DNA of 60,667 nucleotides, from assembly GCA_016649895.1 (NCBI GenBank), contig JAENWR010000009.1, forward strand, positions 1-60,667. Reading direction: 5' to 3'. The notes beneath the pieces were generated by a model that was given only the letters and a program-made list of their open reading frames with translations, ran no database searches and was not told the DNA's origin. Shown in pieces: positions 24,312 to 32,833 of the stretch. A program made the position numbers and the translations under genes. Within the stretch, counting starts at the first letter, position 1. Each line of letters begins with the position of its first letter. Origin of the DNA: Acidimicrobiia bacterium. Its GTDB lineage: Bacteria > Actinomycetota > Acidimicrobiia > Acidimicrobiales > SKKL01.

Positions 24312-25855
24312 GCCGTGGTGCCTCGATGGCCGGCGCCGGTCATGTGCGAGCCCAGTTCCTGGGCGGTGACCTGGGCAGGGTCGAGCTCGGCCACGAGGCG
24401 CCCGCCGTAGATGACGAGCAGGCGGTCGGAGAGACCGATGAGCTCTTCGAGGTCGGCGGAGATGAGCAACACCGCCAGGCCGGCGCTCCGAGCCTCGCGC
24501 AGCTGTTCCCACACCGCGGCTTGGGCGCCAACGTCGATGCCGCGCGTGGGGTGGGCGGCGACGAGCAACGACGGATCGGCCGACATCTCGCGCCCCACGA
24601 TGAGCTTCTGCTGGTTGCCGCCGGAGAGCGCGAAGGCGGGGACGTCGACCCCGGGGGTGCGCACGTCGAAGTCGGCGACGATCTCGGCGGTGCGGCGCTT
24701 CGCTCCGGCGCGGTCGAGCCACGGGCCACGGGAGAACGGTGCTCGCGCCTGGTGGCCGAGCATGGCGTTCTCCCAGAGCGGTGCGTCGAGGAGCAGCCCC
24801 TCGCGGTGGCGGTCCTGGGGGATGTAGCCGAGTCCGAGCTCGCGACGCCGGCGGGTCGACAAGCGGGTGATGTCGTCGCCGGCGAAGGTGACGGTTCCGT
24901 GGTCGAGCCCGTGGGTGCCGAGGATGGCGCTGATGAGCTCGTGTTGGCCGTTGCCCTCGACACCGGCGATGCCGACGACCTCGCCGCGGTGGACGGCGAA
25001 CGAGATGTCCTCGATGAGGGGGCGGCCCTCGGGGGTGCGGATGGTGACCCCGGAGAGTCGGAGCTGCTCGATGGTGGTGACGGTGGACTCGCGGGTCTCC
25101 GGCGTGGGCAGCTCGGAACCGACCATCAGCTCGGCGAGCTCGTGGGCGGTGACCGACCCCGGATCGACCGTTGTGACCGTGGTGCCGGCTCGGATGACGG
25201 TGATGCTGTCGGCGATCGAGAGCACCTCGTCGAGCTTGTGACTGATGAAGATCACGGTGACGCCCTCGTCGACGAGGTCGCGCAGGTTGCGGAACAGCTC
25301 GTCGACCTCGTGGGGGACGAGAACCGCCGTTGGTTCGTCGAGGATGAGCGTGCGGGCGCCGCGGTAGAGCACCTTCAGGATCTCCACGCGCTGGCGGTCG
25401 CCGACCCCGAGATCCTCGACGAGCGCGTCGGGATCGACCGGGAAACCGTAGCGCTGCGCGAGCTCGACGATGCGCTTCTGCGCCCCAGCGCGGTCGAGGA
25501 CCGGTCCGTGCGTGGGTTCGCCGCCGAGGATGATGTTCTCGAGGACGGTGAAGTTGTCGGCCAGCATGAAGTGCTGGTGGACCATGCCGATGCCGAGCGC
25601 GATGGCGTCGTTGGGGGAGCGGAGCTGACAGGTCTCGCCCTCGATGATGATGGCTCCCTCGTCGGGTTGGTGCATCCCGTAGAGCGTCTTCATCAACGTG
25701 GACTTGCCCGCCCCGTTCTCGCCGACGATCGCGTGGATCTCGCCCCGTGCGACCGACAGGTTCACGTCGTGGTTGGCGACCACCCCGGGGAAGCGCTTCG
25801 TGATGCCACGTAGCTCGACGGCCTGGCCGCCCGAGGGCTTGTCTCGTGGGGCCAC
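24308..25855 (-). CDS. Nucleoside ABC transporter ATPase with two ABC domains
   Basis: Drives the importer. The 515 residues hold two ABC modules in tandem. The first has Walker A at 45-53 (GENGAGKST), signature LVEDLGVGDRQRVEILKVLY and Walker B LILDEPTAVL. The second has a degenerate Walker A (AGVEGNGQHELI) and its own signature ALSGGNQQKLIVGREM, as in sugar/nucleoside importers such as NupA/YufO. It follows the BMP gene after a 93-base gap that contains a strong hairpin. Confidence 0.93.
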   Translation of the reverse strand: MAPRDKPSGGQAVELRGITKRFPGVVANHDVNLSVARGEIHAIVGENGAGKSTLMKTLYGMHQPDEGAIIIEGETCQLRSPNDAIALGIGMVHQHFMLADNFTVLENIILGGEPTHGPVLDRAGAQKRIVELAQRYGFPVDPDALVEDLGVGDRQRVEILKVLYRGARTLILDEPTAVLVPHEVDELFRNLRDLVDEGVTVIFISHKLDEVLSIADSITVIRAGTTVTTVDPGSVTAHELAELMVGSELPTPETRESTVTTIEQLRLSGVTIRTPEGRPLIEDISFAVHRGEVVGIAGVEGNGQHELISAILGTHGLDHGTVTFAGDDITRLSTRRRRELGLGYIPQDRHREGLLLDAPLWENAMLGHQARAPFSRGPWLDRAGAKRRTAEIVADFDVRTPGVDVPAFALSGGNQQKLIVGREMSADPSLLVAAHPTRGIDVGAQAAVWEQLREARSAGLAVLLISADLEELIGLSDRLLVIYGGRLVAELDPAQVTAQELGSHMTGAGHRGTTA

Positions 25856-25893
25856 TCGTGCCTCGTCTCGCGTCGGGGAACTGCCCGTGGAAC

Positions 25894-25932
25894 ACGACGG
25901 GCCCGGGGCGACTGTAGCCCCGGGCCCGTCGT
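25894..25932 (-). terminator. Strong hairpin between the BMP gene and its ABC transporter genes
   Basis: A perfect 16-bp stem: ACGACGGGCCCGGGGC (25894-25909) pairs with 25917-25932, closing a 7-nt loop. It starts 17 bases after the BMP stop on the minus strand. No T-run follows. This is best read as a partial terminator or 3'-end stabiliser that lets the binding protein be made in excess over the ATPase and permeases. Confidence 0.7.
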
Positions 25933-25948
25933 CAGATGATGACGTGGA

Positions 25949-27124
25949 TCAGCTGCCCGGGGTGTCGGGGACCTCGATGGTGCCGTCGATGATGAGCGAC
26001 TTGTAGCCCTCGAGCGTGGGCACGTGCTCCTCGATGAAACCACCCTCGGTGGAGTAGCCGACGCCGTCGATCGACAGGTCGAAGACGGTGGCGCCACCCG
26101 CGGTGTCACCGCTGATGAAGTCCTCGATGGCGCCGTAGACGGCCACGTCGACCTCCTTCAGCATGGAGGTGAGGATGCGCTCGTTCTGTGGCTCGCCCAC
26201 CGTGAGGTACTGGTCGGAGTCGACGCCGATGGCCCACACGTCGCCGTTGTCGTAGGCGGTCTCGAACAGGCCACCGCCCGAACCGCCCGCTGCGTGGTAC
26301 ACGATGTCGGCGCCGTCTTCGTACATCGACGAGGCGATCTCGCCGCCGCGGGCGGGATCGTTGAAGCCCGCGAAGTCCGGCGGCTGGGTGATGTAGGTCG
26401 AGTCGATCTCGATATCGGGGTTCACAGCGTGCACGCCGCAGACGAACCCGGCCTCGAACTTCTGGATGAGCGGGCTCTCGACGCCACCGATGAAGCCGAC
26501 GTGGTCGGTCTCGGTGGTGAGGGCCGCGGCGGCTCCGACGAGGAACGAGCCCTCCTCCTCGGCGAACACCAGGCCCTTGATGTTGTCGGCCTCGGGAGCG
26601 GCGTCGACGACGGCGAAGGTGATGTCGGGGTAGTTGCCTGCCACCTCGGCGATGATCTCCTCGAACGCGAAGCCCACGCCGATGATGAGGTCGTAGTCCT
26701 CGTCGGCGAGGAGCTGGAGCAGTTCGCCCCGGTTCTCGCCGCCGGCGCTCGGCTCGAGGTCCTCGACCTCGAAGCCGAAGTCCTCCTGGGCCCGGGTGAG
26801 GCCCTCGAACGCGGCGTCGTTGAACGACTGGTCGCCCTTGCCGCCGATGTCGTAGACCATGCCGACGCGCATGCCGGAACCGTCGAGGTCGGCCCCGTCG
26901 TCGGTGCCCTCGTCGGTGTCGTCGGTGCCGCCCTCCTCGACGGCAGCGATGGCGGCGTCGAGCGCATCCTGGTCGACGACGCACGGATCGTCGGCGGGCT
27001 CGGTGGTCTCGGTGCCGTCGCCGGTACCGGTGTCCTCGCCGTCGTCGCCGCAGGCGGCGGCCACGAGGCCGAAGACCGCCAGCAGCGCGAAGAGCAGACG
27101 AAGGCTCTTCAGGTTCTTGCGCAC
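25949..27124 (-). CDS. BMP-family nucleoside-binding lipoprotein
   Basis: Extracytoplasmic receptor of the importer, 391 residues. The signal peptide ends in a lipobox (VAAAC, Cys25). A low-complexity Asp/Glu/Thr spacer follows to about residue 85, then the Med/PnrA-like fold starts at RVGMVYDIGGKGDQSFND. Further marks are LIIGVGFAFEEII, HVGFIGGVESPLIQKFEAGF, and DIVYHAAGGSGGGLFE. BMP proteins bind nucleosides. GTG 27124 is preceded by a perfect AGGAGG seven bases away. It heads the operon running to cdd. Confidence 0.93.
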   Translation of the reverse strand: MRKNLKSLRLLFALLAVFGLVAAACGDDGEDTGTGDGTETTEPADDPCVVDQDALDAAIAAVEEGGTDDTDEGTDDGADLDGSGMRVGMVYDIGGKGDQSFNDAAFEGLTRAQEDFGFEVEDLEPSAGGENRGELLQLLADEDYDLIIGVGFAFEEIIAEVAGNYPDITFAVVDAAPEADNIKGLVFAEEEGSFLVGAAAALTTETDHVGFIGGVESPLIQKFEAGFVCGVHAVNPDIEIDSTYITQPPDFAGFNDPARGGEIASSMYEDGADIVYHAAGGSGGGLFETAYDNGDVWAIGVDSDQYLTVGEPQNERILTSMLKEVDVAVYGAIEDFISGDTAGGATVFDLSIDGVGYSTEGGFIEEHVPTLEGYKSLIIDGTIEVPDTPGS

Positions 27125-27234
27125 GCAGTTCCTCCTCGTCGAGGCATCGCCCGTTCGAGCGTGCCGTTCAGGTCGCACGAGCGGGCCCGCGCGGCTGACC
27201 TGTAGAACGTACTCCTGCGGGCGGGAGCCGTGTC

Positions 27235-27615
27235 TCAGGAGTGAGGATCGATGCGGCAGGAAGCGGTGCCGCCCGGGAGGCGGTGGCGGTTGTTCGCCAC
27301 CAGTCGGTACACGGGGCCGCCCAGCCAGCGCAGGGGCGGGGTGAGGATCGCCCGGCCGACGAGGCCCCACGGCCCGCCGACGGCTCGCAGCGCGGCGCCG
27401 ATGGCGAGGTGTCCGCCAAGTCGGGTGCCGTCAGGCGCGACGAACCACGCCGCCGAGGTGACGTCGTGGAGCGTGAGCCCCACGGTGCCGAGGTCGTCGA
27501 TCGACTGCCACGACACGACCGACACGTCGGCGGAGAGCCGACGCTCGATCCAACGCGCGGTCGTGGTGCAGAAGCTGCAATCGGCGTCGTAGACGAGAGA
27601 GGAGATGGCGCTCAG
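27235..27615 (-). CDS. DCC-family thiol protein (DUF393) with a CTG start
   Basis: A 126-residue protein with the family motif YDADCSFC near the N-terminus, then RWIERRLSADVSVVSWQSID and AAWFVAPDGTRLGGHLAIG. DCC proteins are thioredoxin-like, and most are uncharacterised. The homologous region begins just after codons LSAISS. The only usable start in frame before it is CTG 27615, which overlaps the bL37 stop (CTGA), like the ATGA couplings elsewhere here. A GTG at 27525 would lose the CxxC-type motif. Function not known. Confidence 0.75.
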   Translation of the reverse strand: MSAISSLVYDADCSFCTTTARWIERRLSADVSVVSWQSIDDLGTVGLTLHDVTSAAWFVAPDGTRLGGHLAIGAALRAVGGPWGLVGRAILTPPLRWLGGPVYRLVANNRHRLPGGTASCRIDPHS

Positions 27616-27698
27616 CCGCGACCGGCGTTGGGCTTGCGGCCGTGGTTGGCCTTCTTGCGACGGGCGTTGGTCTTGCGCTTCGAGGTCTTCTTCGACAT
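27612..27698 (-). CDS. Mini ribosomal protein bL37
   Basis: A 28-residue, strongly basic peptide: MSKKTSKRKTNARRKK, then ANHGRKPNAGRG. The motif ANHGxxPNA matches bL37, the tiny 50S protein found in mycobacterial ribosome structures, where it sits in the large subunit as a non-globular peptide. It starts at ATG 27698, about ten bases after a TAGGCT box, and is coupled to the DCC gene. Recognition rests on the motif and composition, from memory of the family. Confidence 0.75.
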   Translation of the reverse strand: MSKKTSKRKTNARRKKANHGRKPNAGRG

Positions 27699-27750
27699 AA
27701 GGGGTGCGAGCCTACCGGGCGAGGCGACGGGGGCACCATCTGGCCACCGG

Positions 27751-27756
27751 TAGCCT
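27751..27756 (+). promoter_or_regulatory. Candidate -10 box (TAGCCT) of ychF
   Basis: TAGCCT ends seven bases before the ATG at 27764, so the transcript probably starts at or next to the start codon (leaderless). No clear -35 element is visible. Confidence 0.5.
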
Positions 27757-27763
27757 GCTGCCA

Positions 27764-28840
27764 ATGGAACGCTTCGGGTTCGTCGGCCTCCCCAACGCAG
27801 GGAAGTCCTCCCTCTACAACGCGCTGGCGGGCGGTGGGGCACTCGCGGCCCCCTACGCCTTCGCCACCACCGACCCCAACGTGGGGATGGCCAAGGTGTT
27901 CGACGAGCGGCTCGACCGCCTCGCCGAGATGAGCAAGAGCAAGAACATCGTGCACGCCGCGGTGCAGTTCACCGACATCGGCGGCCTGGTCGAGGGGGCG
28001 AGCAAGGGCGAGGGGCTCGGCAACCGGTTCCTGGCCGGCATCCGTGAGTCCGATGCCATCGTCTACGTGCTCCGGGCCTTTGCCGACCCCGACGTGCCGG
28101 GGCCCACCGACCCGCTCGAGCACCTGCGCGTCCTCGAGATCGAGCTCACCCTCGCCGATCTCGAGACCGTGGAGTCGCAGGTCGAGAAGCGCCGCAAGGC
28201 GGCCCGGGCCGACCGCACCCTCGCCGACGAGGTGGTTGCGCTCGACGCCGCCCTGGCTCTCCTCGCCGAGGGCACGCCGCTCTACCGCAGTGACCTGCCG
28301 GCCAAGCAGCGGGCGATCCTGCGGCCGTGGTTCCTCCTCACCAACAAGCCGGTGCTCGCCATCGTCAACATCGACGAGGACTCCCTCGACGACGTCGAGG
28401 CCGCCGTCGCCCCCGTCCGGGCCGAGCTCGGCGACCGCGCCGAGGTCGTCGGTGCCTGCATCCAGCTCGAGGCCGAAGCAGCGCTGCTCGACCCGAGCGA
28501 GCGCAAGGAGATGCTCGACGGTTTCGGGCTCGGCGAGGGCGCGCTGCCCCGGTTCATCACGGCCGCTTACCACGCCCTCGGCCTGCGCACGTACTTCACC
28601 ACCGGCGAGAAGGAGAGCAGGGCGTGGACGTTCCGCTCCGGCTCCAAGGCGCCCCAGGCGGCAGGTGTCATCCACACCGACTTCGAGCGCGGCTTCATCA
28701 AGGCCGAGGTGATCCACTGGGACGAGCTGCTCGACCTGGGTGCCTGGTCGGCAGCGCGCGACGTCGGCAAGCTCCGCATCGAGGGCAAGGAGTACGAGGT
28801 GCAGGACGGCGACGTCATCGAGTTCCGCTTCAACGTCTGA
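27764..28840 (+). CDS. ychF: Ribosome-associated ATPase YchF
   Basis: Universal Obg-family P-loop protein that prefers ATP and binds ribosomes, linked to stress and redox response. The 358 residues carry G1 at 8-15 (GLPNAGKS), the DIGGLVEGASKGEGLGN switch region and an NK-x-E-like segment in TNKPVLAIVNIDE. The coiled-coil insert follows, then a TGS domain at the end with AGVIHTDFERGFIKAEVI. ATG 27764 is the start of the conserved GFVGLPNAGKS. Downstream genes are tightly packed. Confidence 0.95.
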   Translation: MERFGFVGLPNAGKSSLYNALAGGGALAAPYAFATTDPNVGMAKVFDERLDRLAEMSKSKNIVHAAVQFTDIGGLVEGASKGEGLGNRFLAGIRESDAIVYVLRAFADPDVPGPTDPLEHLRVLEIELTLADLETVESQVEKRRKAARADRTLADEVVALDAALALLAEGTPLYRSDLPAKQRAILRPWFLLTNKPVLAIVNIDEDSLDDVEAAVAPVRAELGDRAEVVGACIQLEAEAALLDPSERKEMLDGFGLGEGALPRFITAAYHALGLRTYFTTGEKESRAWTFRSGSKAPQAAGVIHTDFERGFIKAEVIHWDELLDLGAWSAARDVGKLRIEGKEYEVQDGDVIEFRFNV

Positions 28841-28850
28841 GGCTTCGACC

Positions 28851-29180
28851 GTGGCCTGGCTGGTGCGCGACGACGAGGTGCTGGCGTCTCTCGAGATCGC
28901 CGACTCCCGCGCCGCGCGCGCCAAGGGGTTGCTCGGACGTGAGGGCCTCGCGGGTGCGATCCTCCTGCGCCCATGCCGTTCGGTGCACTCGCTGCGCATG
29001 CGCTTCCCGCTCGACGTGGCGTTCGTCGACCGCGACATGATCGTGGTGAAGGTGTGCCGCCTGGTGCCGCACCGCGTCACGCTGCCGTGCTGGTCGGCGC
29101 GCGCGGCCATCGAGGCCGAGGCCGGTTCGTTCGCATCGTGGAACCTGGTGGTGGGCGACGAGCTCGAGGTGCGCCAGTGA
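28851..29180 (+). CDS. DUF192 family protein
   Basis: A 109-residue beta-rich protein of the DUF192 family (ADSRAARAKGLLGREGL, HSLRMRFPLDVAFVDRD, PHRVTLPCW). Function is unknown; it is often near murein or transport genes in actinobacteria. The GTG at 28851 comes ten bases after ychF, and its stop overlaps the rsmI start (GTGA). It lacks the N-terminal signal sequence many homologues have, so it is probably cytosolic here. Confidence 0.85.
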   Translation: MAWLVRDDEVLASLEIADSRAARAKGLLGREGLAGAILLRPCRSVHSLRMRFPLDVAFVDRDMIVVKVCRLVPHRVTLPCWSARAAIEAEAGSFASWNLVVGDELEVRQ

Positions 29181-30001
29181 GCGGGGGGCGGCTCGTGCTC
29201 GTCGGCACCCCCATCGGCAACATGGGTGACCTGTCGCCGCGAGCCATCGACGTGCTCGGGCGGGCCGACGTCGTGGCGTGCGAGGACACCCGCCGCACCG
29301 GCCGTCTCCTGCAGCACGCCGGGGTACGAGCCCGTGCCTTCCTCACCGTCAACGACCACACCGAGGTCGCGAGGGTGCGCGAGGTCCTCGAGCGCCTCGA
29401 CCGGGGCGAGGTGGTCGCGGTCGTCACCGATGCCGGCATGCCCGGCATCTCCGATCCGGGCGAGCGCCTCGTGAGCGCCGCCGCCAGCGCTGGCCACCTC
29501 ATCGAGGTGGTGCCGGGGCCGTCGGCTGCCATCGCCGGGCTGGTCGGCAGCGGACTCGCCGCAGGGCGGTTCTGCTTCGAGGGCTTCCTGCCTCGCAAGG
29601 GCTCGGGGCGCTCCGAACGGCTGCGCGCCCTGGCCGACGAGCGGCGCACGATGGTGCTCTACGAGGCGCCGCACCGGCTGCAGCGCACGCTCTCGGACCT
29701 AGCCGACGCGCTCGGGGAGACCCGTCGGTGCGCGCTCGGCCGCGAGCTCACCAAGCTGCACGAGGAGTTCTGGCGCGGTTCGCTCGGCGCTGCGGCGACC
29801 CGCTGCGACGAGGTGGAGCCCAGGGGCGAGTACGTGGTGGTCGTCGACGGAGCGCCCGAGCCGGCGGCGGCCACCGACGATGAGCTCTCCGCCGCCGTCC
29901 GGCGCCTGGTCGGCGCCGGCACCTCGACGCGTGACGCCGCGGCCGAGGTGGCCGCCGAGTTCGGCGTCTCGCGTCGGCGGGTCTACGAGCTCGCCCTGTG
30001 A
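29177..30001 (+). CDS. rsmI: 16S rRNA cytidine-1402 2'-O-methyltransferase
   Basis: Methylates C1402 in the decoding centre of 16S rRNA using SAM. The 274 residues follow the tetrapyrrole-methylase fold: LVLVGTPIGNMGDLSPRA at the start, VACEDTRRTG, VTDAGMPGISDPGERL, and PGPSAAIAGLVGSGLAAGRF. GTG 29177 overlaps DUF192. The murJ start overlaps its stop (GTGA). The same gene (Rv1003 in M. tuberculosis) sits near metG there. Confidence 0.94.
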   Translation: MSGGRLVLVGTPIGNMGDLSPRAIDVLGRADVVACEDTRRTGRLLQHAGVRARAFLTVNDHTEVARVREVLERLDRGEVVAVVTDAGMPGISDPGERLVSAAASAGHLIEVVPGPSAAIAGLVGSGLAAGRFCFEGFLPRKGSGRSERLRALADERRTMVLYEAPHRLQRTLSDLADALGETRRCALGRELTKLHEEFWRGSLGAAATRCDEVEPRGEYVVVVDGAPEPAAATDDELSAAVRRLVGAGTSTRDAAAEVAAEFGVSRRRVYELAL

Positions 30002-31617
30002 CCGACGCCCCTTCCACCCCGGCCGGGTCGACCCGGGGTGCGCTCGTGCGGTCGAGCGCTCTGGTGGCGGTGGGCACCGGCCTGTCGCGGGTCACCGGCC
30101 TGGTGCGGGTCTTCGCGTTCATGTACGCGCTCGATCAGACGCTCCTCACCGACTCCTACACCATTGCCAACAACATGCCGAACCTCATCTACGAGCTCCT
30201 GCTCGGCGGTGTGCTGTCGGCCACGCTCGTCCCGATCTTCACCGAGCGGTTGCGCGACGACGACGGCGGCATCTCGGCGGTCGTGTCGGTGGCCGCGATC
30301 GTGCTTGCCGTGGTCACGGTGGTGGGCTTCTTCGCGGCGCCGGCGATCCTCGCCGTGTACTCCGGCGCGCTCGACGGGGCCTCGCCGGCCGAGGTGGAGG
30401 CCTACCGCGAGGTGGGCACCACGCTGCTGCGCTACTTCATGCCCCAGGTCTTCTTCTACGGCCTGGTCACCGTGGTCACCGCGCTGCTCCACGCCCGCCG
30501 GTCCTTCGCGGCGCCGGCCTACTCCCCGGTGCTGAACAACCTCGTCGTTTCGGCGATGTTCATCTCGCTGCCGCACCTCATCGACCGCAACCTGAGCTCC
30601 GACGGGGCGCTGGTCGAGGCCTCGGCCGACTCGCGGCTGCTGCTGCTGCTCGGCCTCGGCACCACCGCCGGGGTGGCCGCCATGGCGCTCGCCCTCGTGC
30701 CGTCACTGCTGCGTCAGCAGGTGCGCCTGCGGTTCCGCCCCGACGTGCGCCATCCCGCCGTCCGGTCGCTCCTCGCCCTGTCGGGGTGGACCGTTGGCTA
30801 CGTGGTGGCCAACCAGGTGGCCCTGTCGATCGTGCTGTGGCTGGCCCAGAGCCAGGACCCCGGCGACGCCACCGCCTACAGCGTGGCGTTCATCTTCTTC
30901 CAGCTGCCGCACGGGCTCTTCGCCGTGTCGATCATGACCACCTTCCTTCCCGAGCTCACCGTTGCCGCCCAGGCCGGCGACGACGACGCCTTCCGTGAGC
31001 GGTTCGTGCTCGGGTTGCGCCTCCTCGCCCTCGTGATCCTGCCGGCGTCGGCCGGGTACGCCGCGCTGTCGGGTCCCGTCGTGTCGCTCCTGCCGCTCGG
31101 GGCGAGCGCGTCCGACGTCACCGCGGGGGTGCTGGCGGCGTTCTCCGTCGGCCTCTTCGGGTTCTCGGTCTACCTGTTCGCCCTCCGTGCGTTCTACGCC
31201 CGCAAGGACACCCGCACACCGTTCAAGGTGAACGTGGTCGAGAACGCCCTCAACGTGGGCCTGGCGATCCCGCTCGTCGTGCTGTTGGGGGTGCGCGGCC
31301 TCGCCGGTGCCTACTCCTTGGCGTACCTGGTGGCTGCGGTGCTGGCCGTGCGAGCCCTCAGTCGGGCGGCGGGCGGCTTGGGGCTGCGCGCCGCCGCAGG
31401 GCCGCTGCTGCGGATGGGCGTCGCCGCCGTGGCATGCGGTGCCGCGGCGTGGCTCGCGGCCGAGCTCGTCGGTCCGGCCGCTCCCATCGTGCGGGTGGCG
31501 GTCGGCGTTCCCGCCGGTGCCGTCGCGTACGGGGCGCTCCTGGTGGTGTTCCGCGTCGAGGAGGTCGACACCGCCCGGCGCATGGTGGCCGGCCGCCTCC
31601 GCTCCCGTCAGAGCTGA
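29998..31617 (+). CDS. murJ: MurJ/MviN-type lipid II flippase
   Basis: Moves lipid-linked peptidoglycan precursor across the membrane. The 539 residues are almost entirely membrane helices, about 14. The N-terminus has GLSRVTGLVRVFAFMYALDQ, matching the MOP-superfamily start, then NNMPNLIYELLLGGVLSATL. There is no cytoplasmic kinase-like extension as in mycobacterial MviN. GTG start by overlap with rsmI. It converges with gluQ, and the gene ends overlap by ten bases. Confidence 0.93.
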   Translation: MTDAPSTPAGSTRGALVRSSALVAVGTGLSRVTGLVRVFAFMYALDQTLLTDSYTIANNMPNLIYELLLGGVLSATLVPIFTERLRDDDGGISAVVSVAAIVLAVVTVVGFFAAPAILAVYSGALDGASPAEVEAYREVGTTLLRYFMPQVFFYGLVTVVTALLHARRSFAAPAYSPVLNNLVVSAMFISLPHLIDRNLSSDGALVEASADSRLLLLLGLGTTAGVAAMALALVPSLLRQQVRLRFRPDVRHPAVRSLLALSGWTVGYVVANQVALSIVLWLAQSQDPGDATAYSVAFIFFQLPHGLFAVSIMTTFLPELTVAAQAGDDDAFRERFVLGLRLLALVILPASAGYAALSGPVVSLLPLGASASDVTAGVLAAFSVGLFGFSVYLFALRAFYARKDTRTPFKVNVVENALNVGLAIPLVVLLGVRGLAGAYSLAYLVAAVLAVRALSRAAGGLGLRAAAGPLLRMGVAAVACGAAAWLAAELVGPAAPIVRVAVGVPAGAVAYGALLVVFRVEEVDTARRMVAGRLRSRQS

Positions 31618-32519
31618 CCCGGGTCGACCAGCCAGGGATCGGTGGGCAGGGTGGTCGGGTCGAACCGGCTCACCAGCTCGGCCGCGGTGCGCAGCTCGCC
31701 GGGCTCGACGAGACCCAGGCTCGCGGCCAACGCTGAGAGGACCTGCGCGGGGGTGTCGCCAGCAGCCCGACGGTCGGACAAGGTGACCGCGCCGTGTCGC
31801 TTGGCCATGCGCTCGCCATCGGGCCCCAGCACAAGGGGTACGTGGGCGTGGGCCGGACGAGCCAGACCCAGGAGGTCGGCGAGGTGGAGCTGCCGCGGGG
31901 TCGACGAGAGCAGGTCGTCGCCGCGCACCACCTCCTCGATCCTCTGCGCGGCGTCGTCGACGACGACGGCCAGGTTGTAGGCGGGCACGCCGTCGTTGCG
32001 CCGCAGCACCACATCGTCGACCAGGCCGTCGTAGGGGCCATGGATGCGATCGACGAAGACCTCGGACTCGACCTGCGCTCGCAGCCGCAGCGCGGCCGGG
32101 CGACCCGAAGCCGACCGCTCGGCACGCTCCTTGGCGGTGAGGCGGAGGCAGGTGCCGGGATAGGCGCCCTCGGGCGCGTCGCCGTGGCTCGCCGACGCCG
32201 CCTCGCGGATCTCGCGACGGGTGCAGGTGCACTCGTAGGTGAGGCCGGCGGCGGCCAGGGTGGCGATGGCGTCGTGGTAGAGGTCGAAGCGCTCCGACTG
32301 GCGCACCACAGGTGGATCCCACGTGAGGCCGGTGGCCGCCAGGTCGGCGAGCTGCCCCTCCTCGTACCTGCGGTTGGCAACCCGATCGTCGAGGTCCTCG
32401 ATGCGCACGAGGAAGCGACTGCGCTGCGAACGGGCGAACAGCCACGCGACCAGCGCCGTGCGGAGGTTGCCGAGGTGGAGCTCCCCCGTGGGGCTCGGAG
32501 CGAAGCGACCGTCGGCCAT
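31608..32519 (-). CDS. gluQ: Glutamyl-Q tRNA(Asp) synthetase
   Basis: A short GluRS paralogue that attaches glutamate to queuosine in tRNA-Asp. The 303 residues hold only the catalytic core: HIGH-type FAPSPTGELHLGNLRTAL, a zinc-binding-like CTCTRRE, VVRGDDLLSSTPRQ, and a KMSKS-like MAKRHGAVT. The anticodon-binding domain of true GluRS is missing, which separates it from gltX. ATG 32519 begins the conserved segment. It acts only if the cell makes queuosine, which cannot be judged here. Confidence 0.92.
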   Translation of the reverse strand: MADGRFAPSPTGELHLGNLRTALVAWLFARSQRSRFLVRIEDLDDRVANRRYEEGQLADLAATGLTWDPPVVRQSERFDLYHDAIATLAAAGLTYECTCTRREIREAASASHGDAPEGAYPGTCLRLTAKERAERSASGRPAALRLRAQVESEVFVDRIHGPYDGLVDDVVLRRNDGVPAYNLAVVVDDAAQRIEEVVRGDDLLSSTPRQLHLADLLGLARPAHAHVPLVLGPDGERMAKRHGAVTLSDRRAAGDTPAQVLSALAASLGLVEPGELRTAAELVSRFDPTTLPTDPWLVDPGQL

Positions 32520-32593
32520 GGGGACGCATCGTGTCACGGGCGCACGGAAATCCTCCATGCCATCATGGTGCCGGCAACTGTTATCACGGCGCG

Positions 32594-32833
32594 ATGATCC
32601 GCACCCAGATCTCCATGACCGAGCAACAGGCCGAGGGCCTCCGCCGTCTGGCTGCGCTGCGCCGCAGGTCGCAGGCGGCCTTGCTGCGAGACGCGCTCGA
32701 CTCGCTGCTCGGCGACGACGGCCGAGTGGACGCGGTCGAGCGGGCTCGAAGTGCCATCGGCGCGTTCCGGTCGGGAACCGCCACCACGAGCGTCGATCAC
32801 GACGCGGTGCTCGACGACGCGTTCTCATCGTGA
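32594..32833 (+). CDS. Ribbon-helix-helix antitoxin
   Basis: A 79-residue antitoxin. The RHH DNA-binding part is at the N-terminus (IRTQISMTEQQAEGLRRLAA, then RRRSQAALLRDALDSLL). A toxin-binding tail ends VDHDAVLDDAFSS. It overlaps the PIN toxin gene start (GTGA). Likely represses its own promoter as a dimer. ATG 32594 directly precedes the RHH strand. It is a different family from the AbrB antitoxin at 4418. Confidence 0.85.
   Translation: MIRTQISMTEQQAEGLRRLAALRRRSQAALLRDALDSLLGDDGRVDAVERARSAIGAFRSGTATTSVDHDAVLDDAFSS

Noticed and set aside
23193-25895. A 900-codon minus frame that seems to fuse ATPase and permease
   Set aside because: Only the last 372 codons (from 24311) are protein-like; the rest is the ATPase gene read out of frame.
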